In this document: one piece after another, positions 10,058 through 19,826 of the stretch
Layout of the letters: every line of letters begins with the position of its first letter
How positions within the stretch are numbered: the first letter of the stretch is position 1
Source: Ochrobactrum sp. BTU1
Lineage (GTDB): Bacteria; Pseudomonadota; Alphaproteobacteria; Rhizobiales; Rhizobiaceae
DNA: 64,000 nucleotides
Reading direction: 5' to 3'
Assembly: GCA_018798825.1 (NCBI GenBank)
Contig: CP076357.1
Span: 248,001-312,000 of the forward strand
Made by a program: the position numbers and the translations under genes
The notes under the pieces: generated by a model
Told to the model about the DNA's origin: nothing
What the model saw: only the letters and a program-made list of their open reading frames with translations
Databases searched by the model: none

Positions 10058-10557
10058 GCTTCAAACGAAACATCGACCTTGCGCCCAAGGGATGGCTTTG
10101 ACGATAAACGCATTATCTCTCTAAGGTCGTGCGAAGTCATGAAGTTTTAGTGACACTCAATTCGCTCCGTAGTCACCAAACTTCCATGTGTGTTTTACAG
10201 CTCGCCGAATCTGGCTCCGTCGAAGTCAAGGCGCTGATGGTTTCTTTCCAGCACGTGTCATCGAGCTTTCGAACCAAGCTATAGTCCGCGACGCTTTACC
10301 CAAAACTATCAGGCGCCATTCATCCGTGTTAGGGCAGGCGGCGCTCGAAAATTTCCCTGTTGTGGCCATTTTCCACGCAATTATCACTCAGGCGGCTGTC
10401 ATGAAGTGAGAGGATGTGATGGTCCCAGCAATTGTGGGGCTTTCACGTGGCTAGTAAAATATCCCCGAGAGCACTTCATCTTTGGGCCTAATCGCTACAC
10501 CGGTCTGATGGGCTCAGATGGAGCGAATATTGAAGCAGTGCGGGAGATTAGCTTTAT
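10058..10557. other. Intergenic
   Basis: No supportable gene. The region precedes the autotransporter pseudogene and probably contains its promoter remnant. Confidence 0.35.
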
Positions 10558-11988
10558 ATGTTCATTGTGCCCGATCCGCAGGCAAAAGCCATCTACCAAA
10601 AGCGCGTGTTCCAGCTCCTGGGTTCGGCCTGCCTTTTATCATTGTTTACAGGATTGATGCTTTCGCCGGCTCGGGTCGCGTGTATGTTGACCACAGGTCA
10701 GTATACCGTTAACGTCGGTTCGACTTGCGTTGATAATACTGCGAGCTTTAGCTTAGTTTCTCGTAGCTCGCAAATTGCAACTCTCATTGTCCATGACGGT
10801 GGAGCTCTCACTTTCACGGGTGCAGACGTTGAAATCGGTGTCATTAGTGGTGCCAGACATTCCGTTCCCATTGGTTATCCTACGGGTGCTGGCAGTTTGA
10901 TTGTCGACAGCAACCTTAAGAACAAAGCCGTGAATGGCACGAACCAATGTGCTTTATATGTCACCGGCTCGGGTTCCTCTGCAACTATCCCTGGTAATTT
11001 CATTGCTATACGTAATGGTGGATCAGGCGGGGCCGCTCTTCAGATAACGGCGGGCACCTCGCTCTATGTGGGCGGAAATACGCATCTCAATTCCAATGTG
11101 ACCAACCCGTTGCGTTCTGGCGGCGTCAACAATTTTCAAGGGAAAGTTGTTGCGACAGCGACTGCAGCAACAGCGGTTGTGACCACCATGATCGATTCAG
11201 AGACTGAAATTATTGGCGAACTACGGGTGAATGCGCCTCATTCTACCGGTATTGGACACCAAATGAACGGCGGGTACCTGACCGCCAAACAGATCAGCAC
11301 TGTGAGTGCCGGCGGTAACGCAATTGATTCAACTAGGGGAACAATATCCCTGGGGGGGCTCAGCCAGGGCGTGGTCGCCGGAAAAACAGTCGTTTCGATC
11401 GGACCGCAAGCGTCCTTTTCGTTAGCAAATGCTAAGGGCGTGATGGTAGGCGGAACTCAAGATCAAACCATCAGCCTTTCCGGAAACATCAGACGTGCAT
11501 CATCGGCACTGCTTGGCAATACTGTTACCGGGCAGAAATCAGATGTTTAGTTCCAAAACGGCGCTGTTGTATCTGCGGCCTCTGGTGTCGGATATAAGGA
11601 CAATGCTGGTGACGGGCCTTAGCCTTAACCACACATCTCCTGGCAGGATGCAAATGGCATGATGAGCCGTAGCCATTTGTATGGAATAGCAAATCTCTAT
11701 TCCGAATTTCTCGATGGCACCAAGGTCGATGTTTCAGGCGTTGGTTTCACCTCAGAGCAGGAACGTGTTTGGGCCGGGCTAGGAGCGGGTGGGACTTCTA
11801 ACTGGAGTGGAGACAAGTATTCGCTTTACGGCGAGGGCCTTATGACGACGAGCCTGAAGAATTTCGGAGAAAGTTATTTCTTTAAAGGAAATATGGGGTT
11901 CCGTTTGAAATGGTTACTGCTCGCCCTCGATTTCATTTGCAGCATTGGTCGGAACTCTCCGAGTTCGGGCGAACTACGTCTGAGCTGA
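10558..11988 (+). pseudogene. Autotransporter adhesin, internally deleted
   Basis: The first 330 codons encode a long signal peptide followed by a Gly/Thr/Ser-rich beta-helix passenger. The frame is closed by TAG at 11548-11550, but translation past the stop continues in passenger style (FQNGAVVSAASGVGYKDN). After about 11620 the sequence jumps to the last part of an autotransporter beta-barrel (SHLYGIANLYSEF at about 11673, then WAGLGAG, ending GFRLKW at 11913). The front of the barrel and its linker are missing, the frame is shifted, and the usual stop after the terminal aromatic residue is lost. It is therefore a dead type V secretion gene with a nonsense mutation plus a large internal deletion. 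The ToxR-like gene begins just downstream. Confidence 0.8.
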
Positions 11989-12062
11989 ATCGGACCCGCC
12001 TCCGATCGACACTTTGTTCGCCCGATGATCCATGCGCCAGCCTTGAATTTTGGAAAAGTGGA

Positions 12063-13007
12063 ATGACCGAGTTTCAAATCAATAAAGTTCGAGAAACCAT
12101 TATTGTTGTGAATGAGACGAACAAAGATACTATTCGCGAATGCCTGGATAGTATTCTGAAATCGAATATCTTCGGAAGATCATACCGCATTAAGATGTTT
12201 CTCCTCTATGTTGTGGATGAATCTCTCGAAGGGCGGGCTGCATTGCTAAAAGAATATAGCATTGCGGTCGATGTGTTTGGGAAAGGCGAGTTTACAAATT
12301 ATACCGATGATTCAGTTGTACGGACGAGCGCAAATCGTCTCCGGCTCATGTTGGGCCAGTATTATGCAACAATTGGATCTGACGACGTCATTCGCATTGA
12401 AATCCCTAGAGGAAGTTACATCCCGCAATTTTACGCGATAGAACGCGTAAATGAAGACCACCCGACCTCTCAACCAACATCTTTGCAGCGTGATGAGCCT
12501 TTATTCCTGCCTGACCCGCACTGGGTGCTCAGAAAACAACCGCAGAGTAATTTGGCCAGCCGGCTCAACCAAAAATGGATAGTTACCCTCTCATTTTGTT
12601 TAGTTTTATCTGCCCTGTTCTTCTCCAGTCTATGGGCTTCGCAAGAAGAGAACTTACGCATATTGGTACGCAATACAGCTCCGCGTGGCGTGGTCACTCA
12701 GGAAGAGTTTGAATTCAAAAATTATCTGATCTCACATCTTTTGGAACAACAGCAGGCCCAGATACTGGATCCGAACATAAACTTGCAAAAGGCGACGCGC
12801 AAATCGGACTATTTTCTGGATGTTGAGCTATTTAAAAGTGGCAACAATACCAGCATTGTTTCCATGCTTGTTGAAGCTCGCTCGAACAGAATTGTCTGGA
12901 TGGACACAGTTGCTCTGAATGACTCCCCTAAAACTCTTGAAACAGCGTCCACCAATCTGGCGCAGAAGGTTACCATAGAAGCGCTCAAGTTGCGTGCGAA
13001 CGACTAG
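12063..13007 (+). CDS. ToxR-like membrane-anchored regulator (putative)
   Basis: A 314-residue protein with two parts and one membrane segment. The cytoplasmic domain (about 28-130) carries SYRIKMFLLYVVDESLEGR, LKEYSIAVDVFGKG, DDSVVRTSANRLRL and IRIEIPRGSYIPQF. This pattern is also found at the N-terminus of many rhizobial TPR/cyclase proteins and looks like a winged-helix DNA-binding domain. TM is about 172-191 (WIVTLSFCLVLSALFFSSLW), followed by a periplasmic domain of about 120 residues. The protein at 30215 matches it over the whole length, including TM position and the bases around the start. DNA binding is inferred from domain layout, as in ToxR/CadC. The start follows GGAAAAGTGGA; upstream codons read through the pseudogene. 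Confidence 0.8.
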   Translation: MTEFQINKVRETIIVVNETNKDTIRECLDSILKSNIFGRSYRIKMFLLYVVDESLEGRAALLKEYSIAVDVFGKGEFTNYTDDSVVRTSANRLRLMLGQYYATIGSDDVIRIEIPRGSYIPQFYAIERVNEDHPTSQPTSLQRDEPLFLPDPHWVLRKQPQSNLASRLNQKWIVTLSFCLVLSALFFSSLWASQEENLRILVRNTAPRGVVTQEEFEFKNYLISHLLEQQQAQILDPNINLQKATRKSDYFLDVELFKSGNNTSIVSMLVEARSNRIVWMDTVALNDSPKTLETASTNLAQKVTIEALKLRAND

Positions 13008-13652
13008 CGCGCAATTCCTTTCTACCAATGTTGGGTTCTTCCCTTCCATCGCAGACTAAGGCGCAGGAGAGGAACTGTTTTTATGTCTGCGACATTTTTG
13101 CAACGTATGAGGGAAATGTGTTTTTCAACACGTGCAATTCTACACTTTGATCTCGCTATAATCGGTGCATTAAGCTTAGCACCGCGCTGTTTCGGATCGG
13201 TCAAGAATGAGATCGAAGTCTCGGGATATGATCTTTTCGGTACAGAGCTCGACAAAATGACGTCTTCTTTGAAACTTGCATGAGCGATATTCATTTCAGC
13301 ATTTTATGGAGATTTACGCCACAATACGGTCGACTGCGCCGCCCAAGCATGCATGTTCACTGCAAAAAGTGGCGGTGTATTACTGCTGGCTATCCAAAGT
13401 TCAGGGATAGAGCCGCACAATTGTTTCACCGCTATATGTCCGTCCTTGAGATTATCAGTCGACATCGGTTGTGCTTACTCGCGTTCAGGTTCGACATGAA
13501 GTGTCAGGAAGAGATATGATGTGATGTTGTTCGAGCTAATAAAGCAAGTTACGCATTAACTGTGTTTCATTGTGACTGACCTTCAGCGAGTCTGCACTCT
13601 ACTTCGGTACAGAGTGTTGATGAGATTCCGTGCGGTCAATTCGAGGGGGAAA
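13008..13652. other. Intergenic
   Basis: Several short frames (for example 13083-13283) have no recognisable features. The end of the gap contains the ribosome binding site GAGGGGG of the collagen-like gene. Confidence 0.35.
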
Positions 13653-15296
13653 ATGCGAAAACATACAGCTTTACTTTTCGGCAGTTGTTCCGTGCTCACA
13701 TTCGTGGCGGTTTCTGCTTTTCCTGCATTGGCTCAGCAGGCTCCAAGCAATGCTGAACTTTATCAGATGGTTCTCACTTTGCAGCGAAACCAGGAGCGGA
13801 TGGCCAATCGGCTTGAGCAGGCCTTGGCGGAAACTGCACGTCTTCGTCAAGAGTTGGCCACAGTCAATCAGGCGGTCGCTCAGAACCAGGTAGCTCTCCA
13901 GAACCAATCCGTTCAAGCGCGAATGTATGGCACGGGCCAGCAGCTCGCCGATAATCGCGCGGTTGCTGCACCTAATTTCTCTGTAGGATTTGGTGGTGGT
14001 GGCAATGGCGACGAGCAATTCGGCTACACCGAAGGTTCGGTTGCCGTGCCGCTCGGAGACAAATACGGCTTTCAGGTGGATGGTATCGGCGGTGTGACGA
14101 GCGAAAGCGGGTTCGCCGGAGCTGCAGCACATCTGTTTAGACGCGATCCGAAGAAAGGTGCACTTGGCCTTTACGGTAGCTATCTTTACAGCACCGGTAC
14201 CTATGACAATGACGGTTTCCTTGAAAACGGTTATGTCAACAGCAAGTTAGGCGTCGAAGGGCAAGCCTATCTGGGCCGTTTCACGCTTGACGGGCTTGCT
14301 GGCATCGAGTGGAATTCGCTTGAAGAATCCTTTGATCCGTTCGCTCAAGGTCGCGTGAATTATTATGTGACTGATAATTTCAAGGTTGGTACCGGCTTAA
14401 ATTATAGCGGTGCATTTGGCGGTTCCACGCAATTGGTTGGTGGTGCTGAGTATCTCACTGATTTCGGCGATGTTGCGACGACCCTTTACGGCGATTTGTC
14501 GTATGATCTCGATAAGAATAATCGAAGCGACAGTAATCGATTCTCAGCTATGGCTGGATTGCGTTTCCACTTTGGTACGCAAGGGAAAGCGACTACTCCT
14601 AAGACAGTATTCTGTAAAGATCCTTCGCAGAATTACTCATGTGACGTAACACCGGATCAGAGCGATTATTACGCCGATAAACCAGGGCGGACTCTCATCG
14701 AGCGTGATCGCAGCGACTTTATGCCTAATCGTCTTGGAACAGATGTTCGTAATCTGCCACGTCAGACGAGCGATGCGTGGGGACTGCCTGGTGTTCCAGG
14801 TGCACCTGGCGCTCCAGGTGCTCCAGGCGTAGGTACCCCTGGCGCCCCAGGTGTCCCAGGAATAGGCACTCCGGGCACTCCAGGCACTCCAGGCACTCCA
14901 GGCACTCCGGGTGCACCCGGGGTAGACGGAACGCCGGGCGCTCCTGGTTCAGACGGAGCACCAGGCGCACCAGGAGCAGAAGGACCAACAGGCCCAGCAG
15001 GTCCCGAAGGACCAACAGGCCCAGCAGGACCCGAAGGACCAACAGGCCCAGCAGGTCCCGAAGGACCAACAGGCCCAGCAGGACCCGAAGGACCAACAGG
15101 CCCAGCAGGACCCGAAGGACCAACAGGCCCAGCAGGACCCGAAGGACCAACAGGCCCAGCAGGTCCCGAAGGACCAACTGGCCCAGCAGGTCCCCAAGGA
15201 CCAACAGGAACTCCAGGAGAGAGCGGCGCGCCGGGCGAACCTGGGCCTAACGGACCTCCCGGACCTTCAGGACCTCCCGGACCTCCCGGACCATAG
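13653..15296 (+). CDS. Outer-membrane beta-barrel protein with collagen-like C-terminal tail
   Basis: A 547-residue exported protein. A signal peptide (residues 1-29, ending ALAQQ) is followed by a coiled coil (about 32-85, [20 protein letters not shown]). Then comes a beta-rich region of alternating aromatic/Gly strands ending AGLRFHFG (about 105-310), which looks like an outer-membrane barrel. A linker with two Cys leads to an uninterrupted Gly-X-Y collagen-like domain from residue 377 to the C-terminus, including eight copies of a nine-residue unit EGPTGPAGP. The start at MRKHTALLF is set by GAGGGGG; an upstream in-frame extension would spoil the signal peptide. It may be a trimeric surface structure. 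The barrel call is from strand pattern only. Confidence 0.85.
   Translation: MRKHTALLFGSCSVLTFVAVSAFPALAQQAPSNAELYQMVLTLQRNQERMANRLEQALAETARLRQELATVNQAVAQNQVALQNQSVQARMYGTGQQLADNRAVAAPNFSVGFGGGGNGDEQFGYTEGSVAVPLGDKYGFQVDGIGGVTSESGFAGAAAHLFRRDPKKGALGLYGSYLYSTGTYDNDGFLENGYVNSKLGVEGQAYLGRFTLDGLAGIEWNSLEESFDPFAQGRVNYYVTDNFKVGTGLNYSGAFGGSTQLVGGAEYLTDFGDVATTLYGDLSYDLDKNNRSDSNRFSAMAGLRFHFGTQGKATTPKTVFCKDPSQNYSCDVTPDQSDYYADKPGRTLIERDRSDFMPNRLGTDVRNLPRQTSDAWGLPGVPGAPGAPGAPGVGTPGAPGVPGIGTPGTPGTPGTPGTPGAPGVDGTPGAPGSDGAPGAPGAEGPTGPAGPEGPTGPAGPEGPTGPAGPEGPTGPAGPEGPTGPAGPEGPTGPAGPEGPTGPAGPEGPTGPAGPQGPTGTPGESGAPGEPGPNGPPGPSGPPGPPGP
14979..15194 (+). repeat. 27-bp tandem repeat, 8 units, in collagen-like gene
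   Basis: Eight head-to-tail 27-base units each encode EGPTGPAGP. They differ almost only at the wobble base of one Gly codon (GGT or GGA), and a ninth diverged copy (QGPTGTPG) follows. Near-identity at the DNA level predicts copy-number variation by slippage or recombination while keeping the reading frame. Confidence 0.93.
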
Positions 15297-15382
15297 GGAT
15301 TTTAAGGTCCACCGAGGCGAGTTGGACTAGAGGGTTCACAGGGCTCCTCGAGAGTGGGCTTCTAAAAATTATGCTGACAAAG

Positions 15383-15410
15383 GGTGCTGCAGATATTACT
15401 CTGCAGCACC
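15383..15410 (+). terminator. Stem-loop after collagen-like gene
   Basis: Perfect ten-base stem GGTGCTGCAG / CTGCAGCACC with an eight-base AT-rich loop, 86 bases after the stop. There is no long T-tract, so it may act as a weak terminator, attenuator or 3'-end stabiliser ahead of the DUF6065 gene. Confidence 0.6.
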
Positions 15411-15435
15411 TTGAATGAGAGCGGGAACCATTTGA

Positions 15436-16230
15436 ATGAGCGGTACAAGACTTGATTGCATGATCCAGGCGCCGAATCCTCCGCAGCTTATTGCAGCGGA
15501 AGGAACACGCGAATGGATGGATGATACCAATCATCATTTTGCTTATCGCTGTACTCCACTGTCAATTGCAAATGCGAGTGGCTGGGAATTATTAAACCCG
15601 GTGAGCATCACCGTGACTTGGAACGGACATAGCACAACAAATGACATAACATTTCGTGTGCATGAGCCAAATGTAACCCACAGGTTCATTAGTTCCACAT
15701 TTGGCCACGGAATTGTGACCTTTCATCCTGGCTACGTCTTCAGAACGGATCCTGGCTGGATGGTCTGGGCTCGAGGATCTCCTAACAGAATGAAGGACGG
15801 GATTGCTCCGTTAGACGGAATGGTCGAAACGAACTGGCTCCCGTTCAGCTTCACAATGAATTGGCGTTTTACACGTCCAGGATCGGTCACGTTTGAAAAA
15901 GGCGAACCGTTCTGCTTCATAACTATGGTGCCTAGTGTAGCGATCGAACAGGTGCAACCTATTATTCGCCCTATGGAGGACGATCCGGAATTCCATAAGG
16001 AATATAAAGTTTGGACCAGCGAACGACGCTTGTTTAATGCTGGCTTGCAAATGAACGATGAACTGACGACGGAAGCCAAATGGCAAAAAAACTATCTGAG
16101 GGGCGCGTCGTCGACTGGAACTTCAGTAGCTGACGAAAACCATCGAGTTAAACGTACGCTAAAGTCTCCTATCCATATTGACGATTTGCGGCGTGCTCTC
16201 GTTGGAACTCAGTCGAGCGCCGATGAGTAA
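15436..16230 (+). CDS. DUF6065 family protein
   Basis: A 264-residue cytoplasmic-looking protein without signal peptide. Blocks typical of DUF6065 are visible: FAYRCTPLSIANASGWELLN (about 36-55), FGHGIVTFHPGYVFRTDPGW (about 88-107), DGIAPLDGMVETNWLPFSFTMNW and FEKGEPFCF. Family function is not known to me. It sits directly behind the collagen-like gene, separated only by a stem-loop, so partial co-expression is possible, and a role in modifying or handling that protein is a guess from position alone. The start has GAGCGGG about ten bases upstream. Confidence 0.75.
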   Translation: MSGTRLDCMIQAPNPPQLIAAEGTREWMDDTNHHFAYRCTPLSIANASGWELLNPVSITVTWNGHSTTNDITFRVHEPNVTHRFISSTFGHGIVTFHPGYVFRTDPGWMVWARGSPNRMKDGIAPLDGMVETNWLPFSFTMNWRFTRPGSVTFEKGEPFCFITMVPSVAIEQVQPIIRPMEDDPEFHKEYKVWTSERRLFNAGLQMNDELTTEAKWQKNYLRGASSTGTSVADENHRVKRTLKSPIHIDDLRRALVGTQSSADE

Positions 16231-16272
16231 TGTTGCTCTGAGGTTCGAACAGATGCGTAAGCGAGATCCACA

Positions 16273-16935
16273 TTGTTTGATATTAAAACTAAACGGGGAT
16301 TGCGCCGCGTAACGAAGGAATTGCTGCTCGGCGTTTTCTTTCTTACTCCAGTCATCATGTCCTCATGCACTACGGCGGATCAAAACTCGAGCGCTGAGCT
16401 TGCCCGGAAAACGGAGCAAGCTAAACTGGCTTATCGTAACGAGCCATATGAGGTATATCTTGTAGATCGAAGAAAGTTCGATTCTCGATTTTCACCCGTC
16501 GATGTAAAGCCTGCGGAACAACTCGCCGCTGGAACGATATTGATCGATACCTCGCAAAAGTTCTTGTATCTCTACAATGGGAATGGAACTGCCCGTCGTT
16601 ATGGGGTTGCAGTCGGCGCTAGTGGTTATGGTTGGTCAGGCACGGCTGAAGTCGGGCGCAAAGCCACATGGCCAGCATGGCACCCCACCGATGACATGCG
16701 CAACAAAGCTCCGGGTTTGCCCCGACGGATAGAGCCAGGAACGCACAATCCACTCGGCGCGCGCGCCTTGTACCTTTATCAAAACGGTGTTGATACGCTT
16801 TACAGAATTCACGGCACATCGGAACCCTGGACCATTGGTACCGAGGCATCGTCGGGATGCATTCGAATGCTCAATGAAGATGTGATTGAGCTATACAATC
16901 TCGTTTCACCTGGTGCGACCGTAATTGTGAAGTGA
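16273..16935 (+). CDS. L,D-transpeptidase (ErfK/YbiS family), lipoprotein
   Basis: A 220-residue periplasmic enzyme of the YkuD fold, which cross-links peptidoglycan or attaches proteins to it through an active-site Cys. The signature is present near the C-terminus: HGTSEPWTIG then SSGCIRMLNEDV, giving His and Cys in the expected order. The N-terminus has a hydrophobic stretch ending in MSSC, a lipobox-like site. Tandem W-[PG] features such as ATWPAWHP agree with this family. The start appears to be TTG at 16273; a later ATG at 16357 would remove the signal. It begins a run of small envelope/stress genes. Confidence 0.88.
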   Translation: MFDIKTKRGLRRVTKELLLGVFFLTPVIMSSCTTADQNSSAELARKTEQAKLAYRNEPYEVYLVDRRKFDSRFSPVDVKPAEQLAAGTILIDTSQKFLYLYNGNGTARRYGVAVGASGYGWSGTAEVGRKATWPAWHPTDDMRNKAPGLPRRIEPGTHNPLGARALYLYQNGVDTLYRIHGTSEPWTIGTEASSGCIRMLNEDVIELYNLVSPGATVIVK

Positions 16936-17123
16936 TCCTCTCTTTGTTGAGTAGTTTATCTGTTCAATGGTTAGAGGAAATTCTCCGCTACAATTACGGG
17001 TAAAGGTATCAACGGCTTCCACGATGTTGTGACTGCCCTCGCTAACGTCACCGTGAATAATGGCGGGTCGCTACATGGTTACGATGGAAATAGGGCTTCA
17101 ATAAACTGATAAAAGGAAATAAG

Positions 17124-17522
17124 ATGAGTGTATTCAGCTCGATTAGAAACGCAATCTTTGGGAAGGCTGTTGCGGCCGAAATCTCAGAAATCTCTGTTGT
17201 CACAACCGAAAACCAAGTGACATCAGATACAATCGAACAAGCGAAGCCAGTCAAGCCTTCTCAGCAAGTGGACGTTGCTGCCGTGCTGAACCGTGCGGTC
17301 GCTTCGAAGGGACAAACTTTACATTGGCAGACCTCGATTGTCGATCTGATGAAAGCACTTGACCTTGACTCCAGTCTAACAGCTCGGAAAGCCTTGGCTG
17401 CCGAATTTAATTTCACTGGCGATACAAACGATTCTGCATCTATGAATATTTGGCTGCATAAGGCACTACTTAGGAAACTTGCAGATCACGGCGGCGTGAT
17501 TCCTTCTGACTTGATCAAGTAA
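17124..17522 (+). CDS. DUF3597 family protein
   Basis: A 132-residue soluble protein. The C-terminal half carries the family core: LHWQTSIVDLMKALDLDSSL, ARKALAAEFNFTGD and MNIWLHKALLRKLADHGG. The N-terminus MSVFSSIRNAIFGKA is also typical. DUF3597 proteins are small and resemble LysM-associated or stress proteins; biochemical function is not established. The ribosome binding site AAAGGAA precedes the ATG. It is followed by tandem hairpins and two more small genes in the same direction. Confidence 0.85.
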   Translation: MSVFSSIRNAIFGKAVAAEISEISVVTTENQVTSDTIEQAKPVKPSQQVDVAAVLNRAVASKGQTLHWQTSIVDLMKALDLDSSLTARKALAAEFNFTGDTNDSASMNIWLHKALLRKLADHGGVIPSDLIK

Positions 17523-17881
17523 AGCAAGAATAAAAATTACTTTTGGGGGTTACGTGATCCAATGAAGAAAGCAAAGGCTCCCAGCTTGTTCAATTGGATA
17601 GAAATCTAAGAATTCGCTGGTGAAATATACCATTGAAGGACAGGAATTTATCAAGACACCGTGGCTCCTTTTAAGATAGGCACTGCTTTACCCGCAAACA
17701 CTAGGCAGTGCCTTACGCCTCTCCGGCAATTTGCCGGAGAGGCACAATCTCGACCAAAAAAAATTTGCTTCGACAGCTCTATAGTTGCCAACAGTAATTT
17801 TGGGCGGTTTGATGAGGGAAGTCGATGGACCCCGATAGGCAAATCGTCCTACCGTTAATCGCATGAACAGAAAGTTTCGCA
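17523..17881. other. Intergenic with tandem hairpins
   Basis: No gene is seen; the notable content is the double hairpin at 17678-17743. Confidence 0.4.
17678..17743 (+). repeat. Tandem double hairpin (intergenic)
   Basis: Hairpin A pairs AGGCACTGC (17678-17686) with GCAGTGCCT (17705-17713) over an 18-base loop. Hairpin B is a near-perfect palindrome, with 13 bases (17717-17729) pairing with 17731-17743 around one T. An A-rich stretch follows. It could be a bidirectional terminator or a REP-like element; similar tandem pairs occur at 22350 and 31579. Confidence 0.65.
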
Positions 17882-18166
17882 ATGGAACAAATACTAATCA
17901 ATGTCGTGGCCGGTGCCCTGGGCGGTAACGCTGCTGGGAAAACTTCGTCGAATTTTGACATGGGAACCTTGGGAAACACCATCGCTGGGGCTGTGGGTGG
18001 TGGCGTACTAGGCCAAATTGTTACTCTACTGCTGCCAGCAATAACAGCTGCGGTGCAAACGGGTGATATGTCTGTCAGTGGAATTGTTAGCCAGCTTGTG
18101 TCTGGTGGGGCCGGTGGCGCTGTTCTTACAGCTATCATTGGCTTAATCAAAAATCGAAGTGCATAA
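17882..18166 (+). CDS. Small Gly/Ala-rich hydrophobic protein
   Basis: A 94-residue protein, mostly hydrophobic and rich in Gly, Ala and Val, with two or three potential membrane stretches (NTIAGAVGGGVLGQIVTLLLPAI; GGAGGAVLTAIIGLI). It begins with a GALGGNAAGK motif seen in small alphaproteobacterial proteins that databases sometimes mislabel as DNA methyltransferase; no methyltransferase motif is present. It sits 18 bases ahead of the DUF1508 gene, likely in one transcript. Function is unknown. Confidence 0.72.
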   Translation: MEQILINVVAGALGGNAAGKTSSNFDMGTLGNTIAGAVGGGVLGQIVTLLLPAITAAVQTGDMSVSGIVSQLVSGGAGGAVLTAIIGLIKNRSA

Positions 18167-18183
18167 TAAGGGTAAGTTAAAAA

Positions 18184-18360
18184 ATGACTCACAAGTTTGA
18201 AATCTATAAGGATAAAGCCGGAGAATACCGGGTTCGGTTCAAGTATAATAGTGAGATTATGTTCTCGACTGAAGGATATACCTCCAAAGCGAGTGCCCAG
18301 AATGCGATCGACTCGATAAAGAAGAACGGCCCGGCCGCTCCTATTGAAGATAATAGCTAG
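18184..18360 (+). CDS. DUF1508 (YegP-type) small protein
   Basis: A 58-residue single DUF1508 unit: FEIYKDKAGEYRVRFKYNSE, then FSTEGYTSKASAQNAIDSIK ending shortly after. This beta-beta-alpha pattern is the YegP half-domain; E. coli YegP has two such units. YegP-like proteins are stress-associated with no known enzymatic activity. GGGTAAG lies upstream of the ATG, 18 bases after the preceding gene, suggesting an operon. Confidence 0.85.
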   Translation: MTHKFEIYKDKAGEYRVRFKYNSEIMFSTEGYTSKASAQNAIDSIKKNGPAAPIEDNS

Positions 18361-18893
18361 TACGATTCTCGACGGCCCGAGGTTTGAGTTTAGAGCGACG
18401 GGCGTGACTTATGTCTAGACCTGAGCTGGTGTAAATAACCTTCGCTAGTGATCATAACCAAAGATCGACCGTTGGTAGAAGAAAAGCGGCCCGCTACATC
18501 CCAAAGCGGGTCGTGAATTAAGCCGAGACTTCTATGCAACAAGAGGCTTGGGCGTGTACGTCACGTCATCTACCGCATCGATTTGTAATTCTTCGTCTAA
18601 CCAGGTGCCATCACGTAATCAATTCACTCTTGATGGAGTTCATCTCTCTGACTAAGAGAATACCAAAGTTATTTAACTGAGAAGGTCGTAAGTCTCCCAT
18701 TTGAGGATCAGACAAGATTTTGATCGTTCGCGATACAAAATTTGCAGGAATTCTCTTAGAGATTCCTGATAAGTTTCCGAATTTAAGAACTCTAAATATA
18801 TATACTAGGATCAATGTCTACCCAACCAATTTCCATGGCCGATTTGCAAAGAACATCGTGCGGAAAGACATGAATTTCTCGTTTCAGAGCCTT
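18361..18893. other. Intergenic, one hairpin
   Basis: A nine-pair hairpin with one G-U wobble lies at 18487-18495 / 18505-18513 (CGGCCCGCT / AGCGGGTCG) and may end the small-gene operon. Otherwise nothing supportable is seen. Confidence 0.4.
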
Positions 18894-19826
18894 AGAGCCT
18901 GAATCATAATGAACGTAACGATATCAGGCTCTTGCGATCCTTCTCGTGAGGATCGGATACTTGCGATGTAGATCCACGCTTCGGAGGAAGAGATGGTTTT
19001 CTCGAAGTCTTTGGCCAGTCTGCGACACCGTCCCAGCCATGCAAATGTGCGCTCGACAACCCATCGGCGTCGGAGTAATTCGAAACCTTCAACGTGATCG
19101 GACCGCTTGACGATTTCCAGTGTAAACTTACCAACCTTGTCCAGCCTACCTTTGAGCTTTGGTCCTGAGTAGCCACCGTCAGCAAAGATATGTCGCAACC
19201 ACGGCCAACGTTTGAGAATGGTTTTCAAGACACCCGGCGCACCGTCTCTGTCCTGAATGCCCGCGGAATGGATCACCAGGCCAACCATCAAACCGAGTGT
19301 GTCAACAACGATGTGGCGCTTGCGACCGTTGATCTTCTTCCCCCGCATCAAAGCCTCGTATTCCGCCACTTTCGGTGGTCTTCACCGACTGGCTATCGAT
19401 CACGCCAGCGGTCGGGCTGGACTGCTTTCCGGTCAGCTCGCGCGCAGCCATAACAAGCGTGTTGTTGAGGGCGCGCAACGTGCCTTCATCCCTCCACCGT
19501 GAGAGTATTTCTGCACCGTGGAAAACGGTGGAAAGTCCGTCGGCAAAAGCCGCCACGCACCACCCGAAGAAGCTATATAAAGAAGTGCGTTAACTACCTC
19601 ACGCAGGTCTGTCTTTCGAGGACGTCCAAGCCGTCTGGGGGCTGGCATCAATGGTTCGATGATGGACCATTCAGCATCTGTTAAATCACTTGCGTAACGT
19701 GAATTCCGGCGTTCATACTGTCGGCGAGCGGTTTCAGTCCAGGCCATCGTGATCTCCATCGTATGTCAGAAATCCGATTGAATCATAACCTGCTGAAATC
19801 GCTCAACCCTTTTTGGAACAGGCTCT
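18894..19826 (-). mobile_element. Degenerate IS5-family (IS427-like) insertion sequence
   Basis: An approx. 930-bp element whose ends share AGAGCCTG (18894-18901) and its inverse CAGGCTCT (19819-19826). It encodes one transposase on the minus strand broken by frameshifts. Its right end coincides with the 3' end of a CorA/ZntB fragment. Boundaries are inferred from the 8-bp match and the position of the gene; a clear target duplication was not found. Confidence 0.65.
18924..19759 (-). pseudogene. IS5-family DDE transposase, three frameshifts
   Basis: Reading leftward, frame one covers the N-terminal helix-turn-helix region ([33 protein letters not shown]). A one-base loss near 19505 shifts to the frame encoding [17 protein letters not shown] and PTAGVIDSQSVKTTESGG, which contains the first catalytic Asp. 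An extra G in a G5 run near 19342 shifts to KKINGRKRHIVVDTLG and HIFADGGYSG (second Asp) and WVVERTFAWLGRCRRL (catalytic Glu). A third one-base loss near 18965 hides the natural stop at 18924. All DDE residues are still readable, so decay is recent or the indels are sequence errors. Confidence 0.85.

Noticed and set aside
13083..13283. 66-codon plus-strand frame upstream of the collagen-like gene
   Set aside because: A minus-strand frame of similar length covers it and neither shows a family pattern.
14979..15194. Regular direct repeats considered as a CRISPR array
   Set aside because: Units are contiguous without spacers and lie in a coding collagen-like frame.
14725..15250. Long frames on both strands across the collagen repeat
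   Set aside because: They are shadows created by the 27-bp periodic repeat; the real frame is the Gly-X-Y one.
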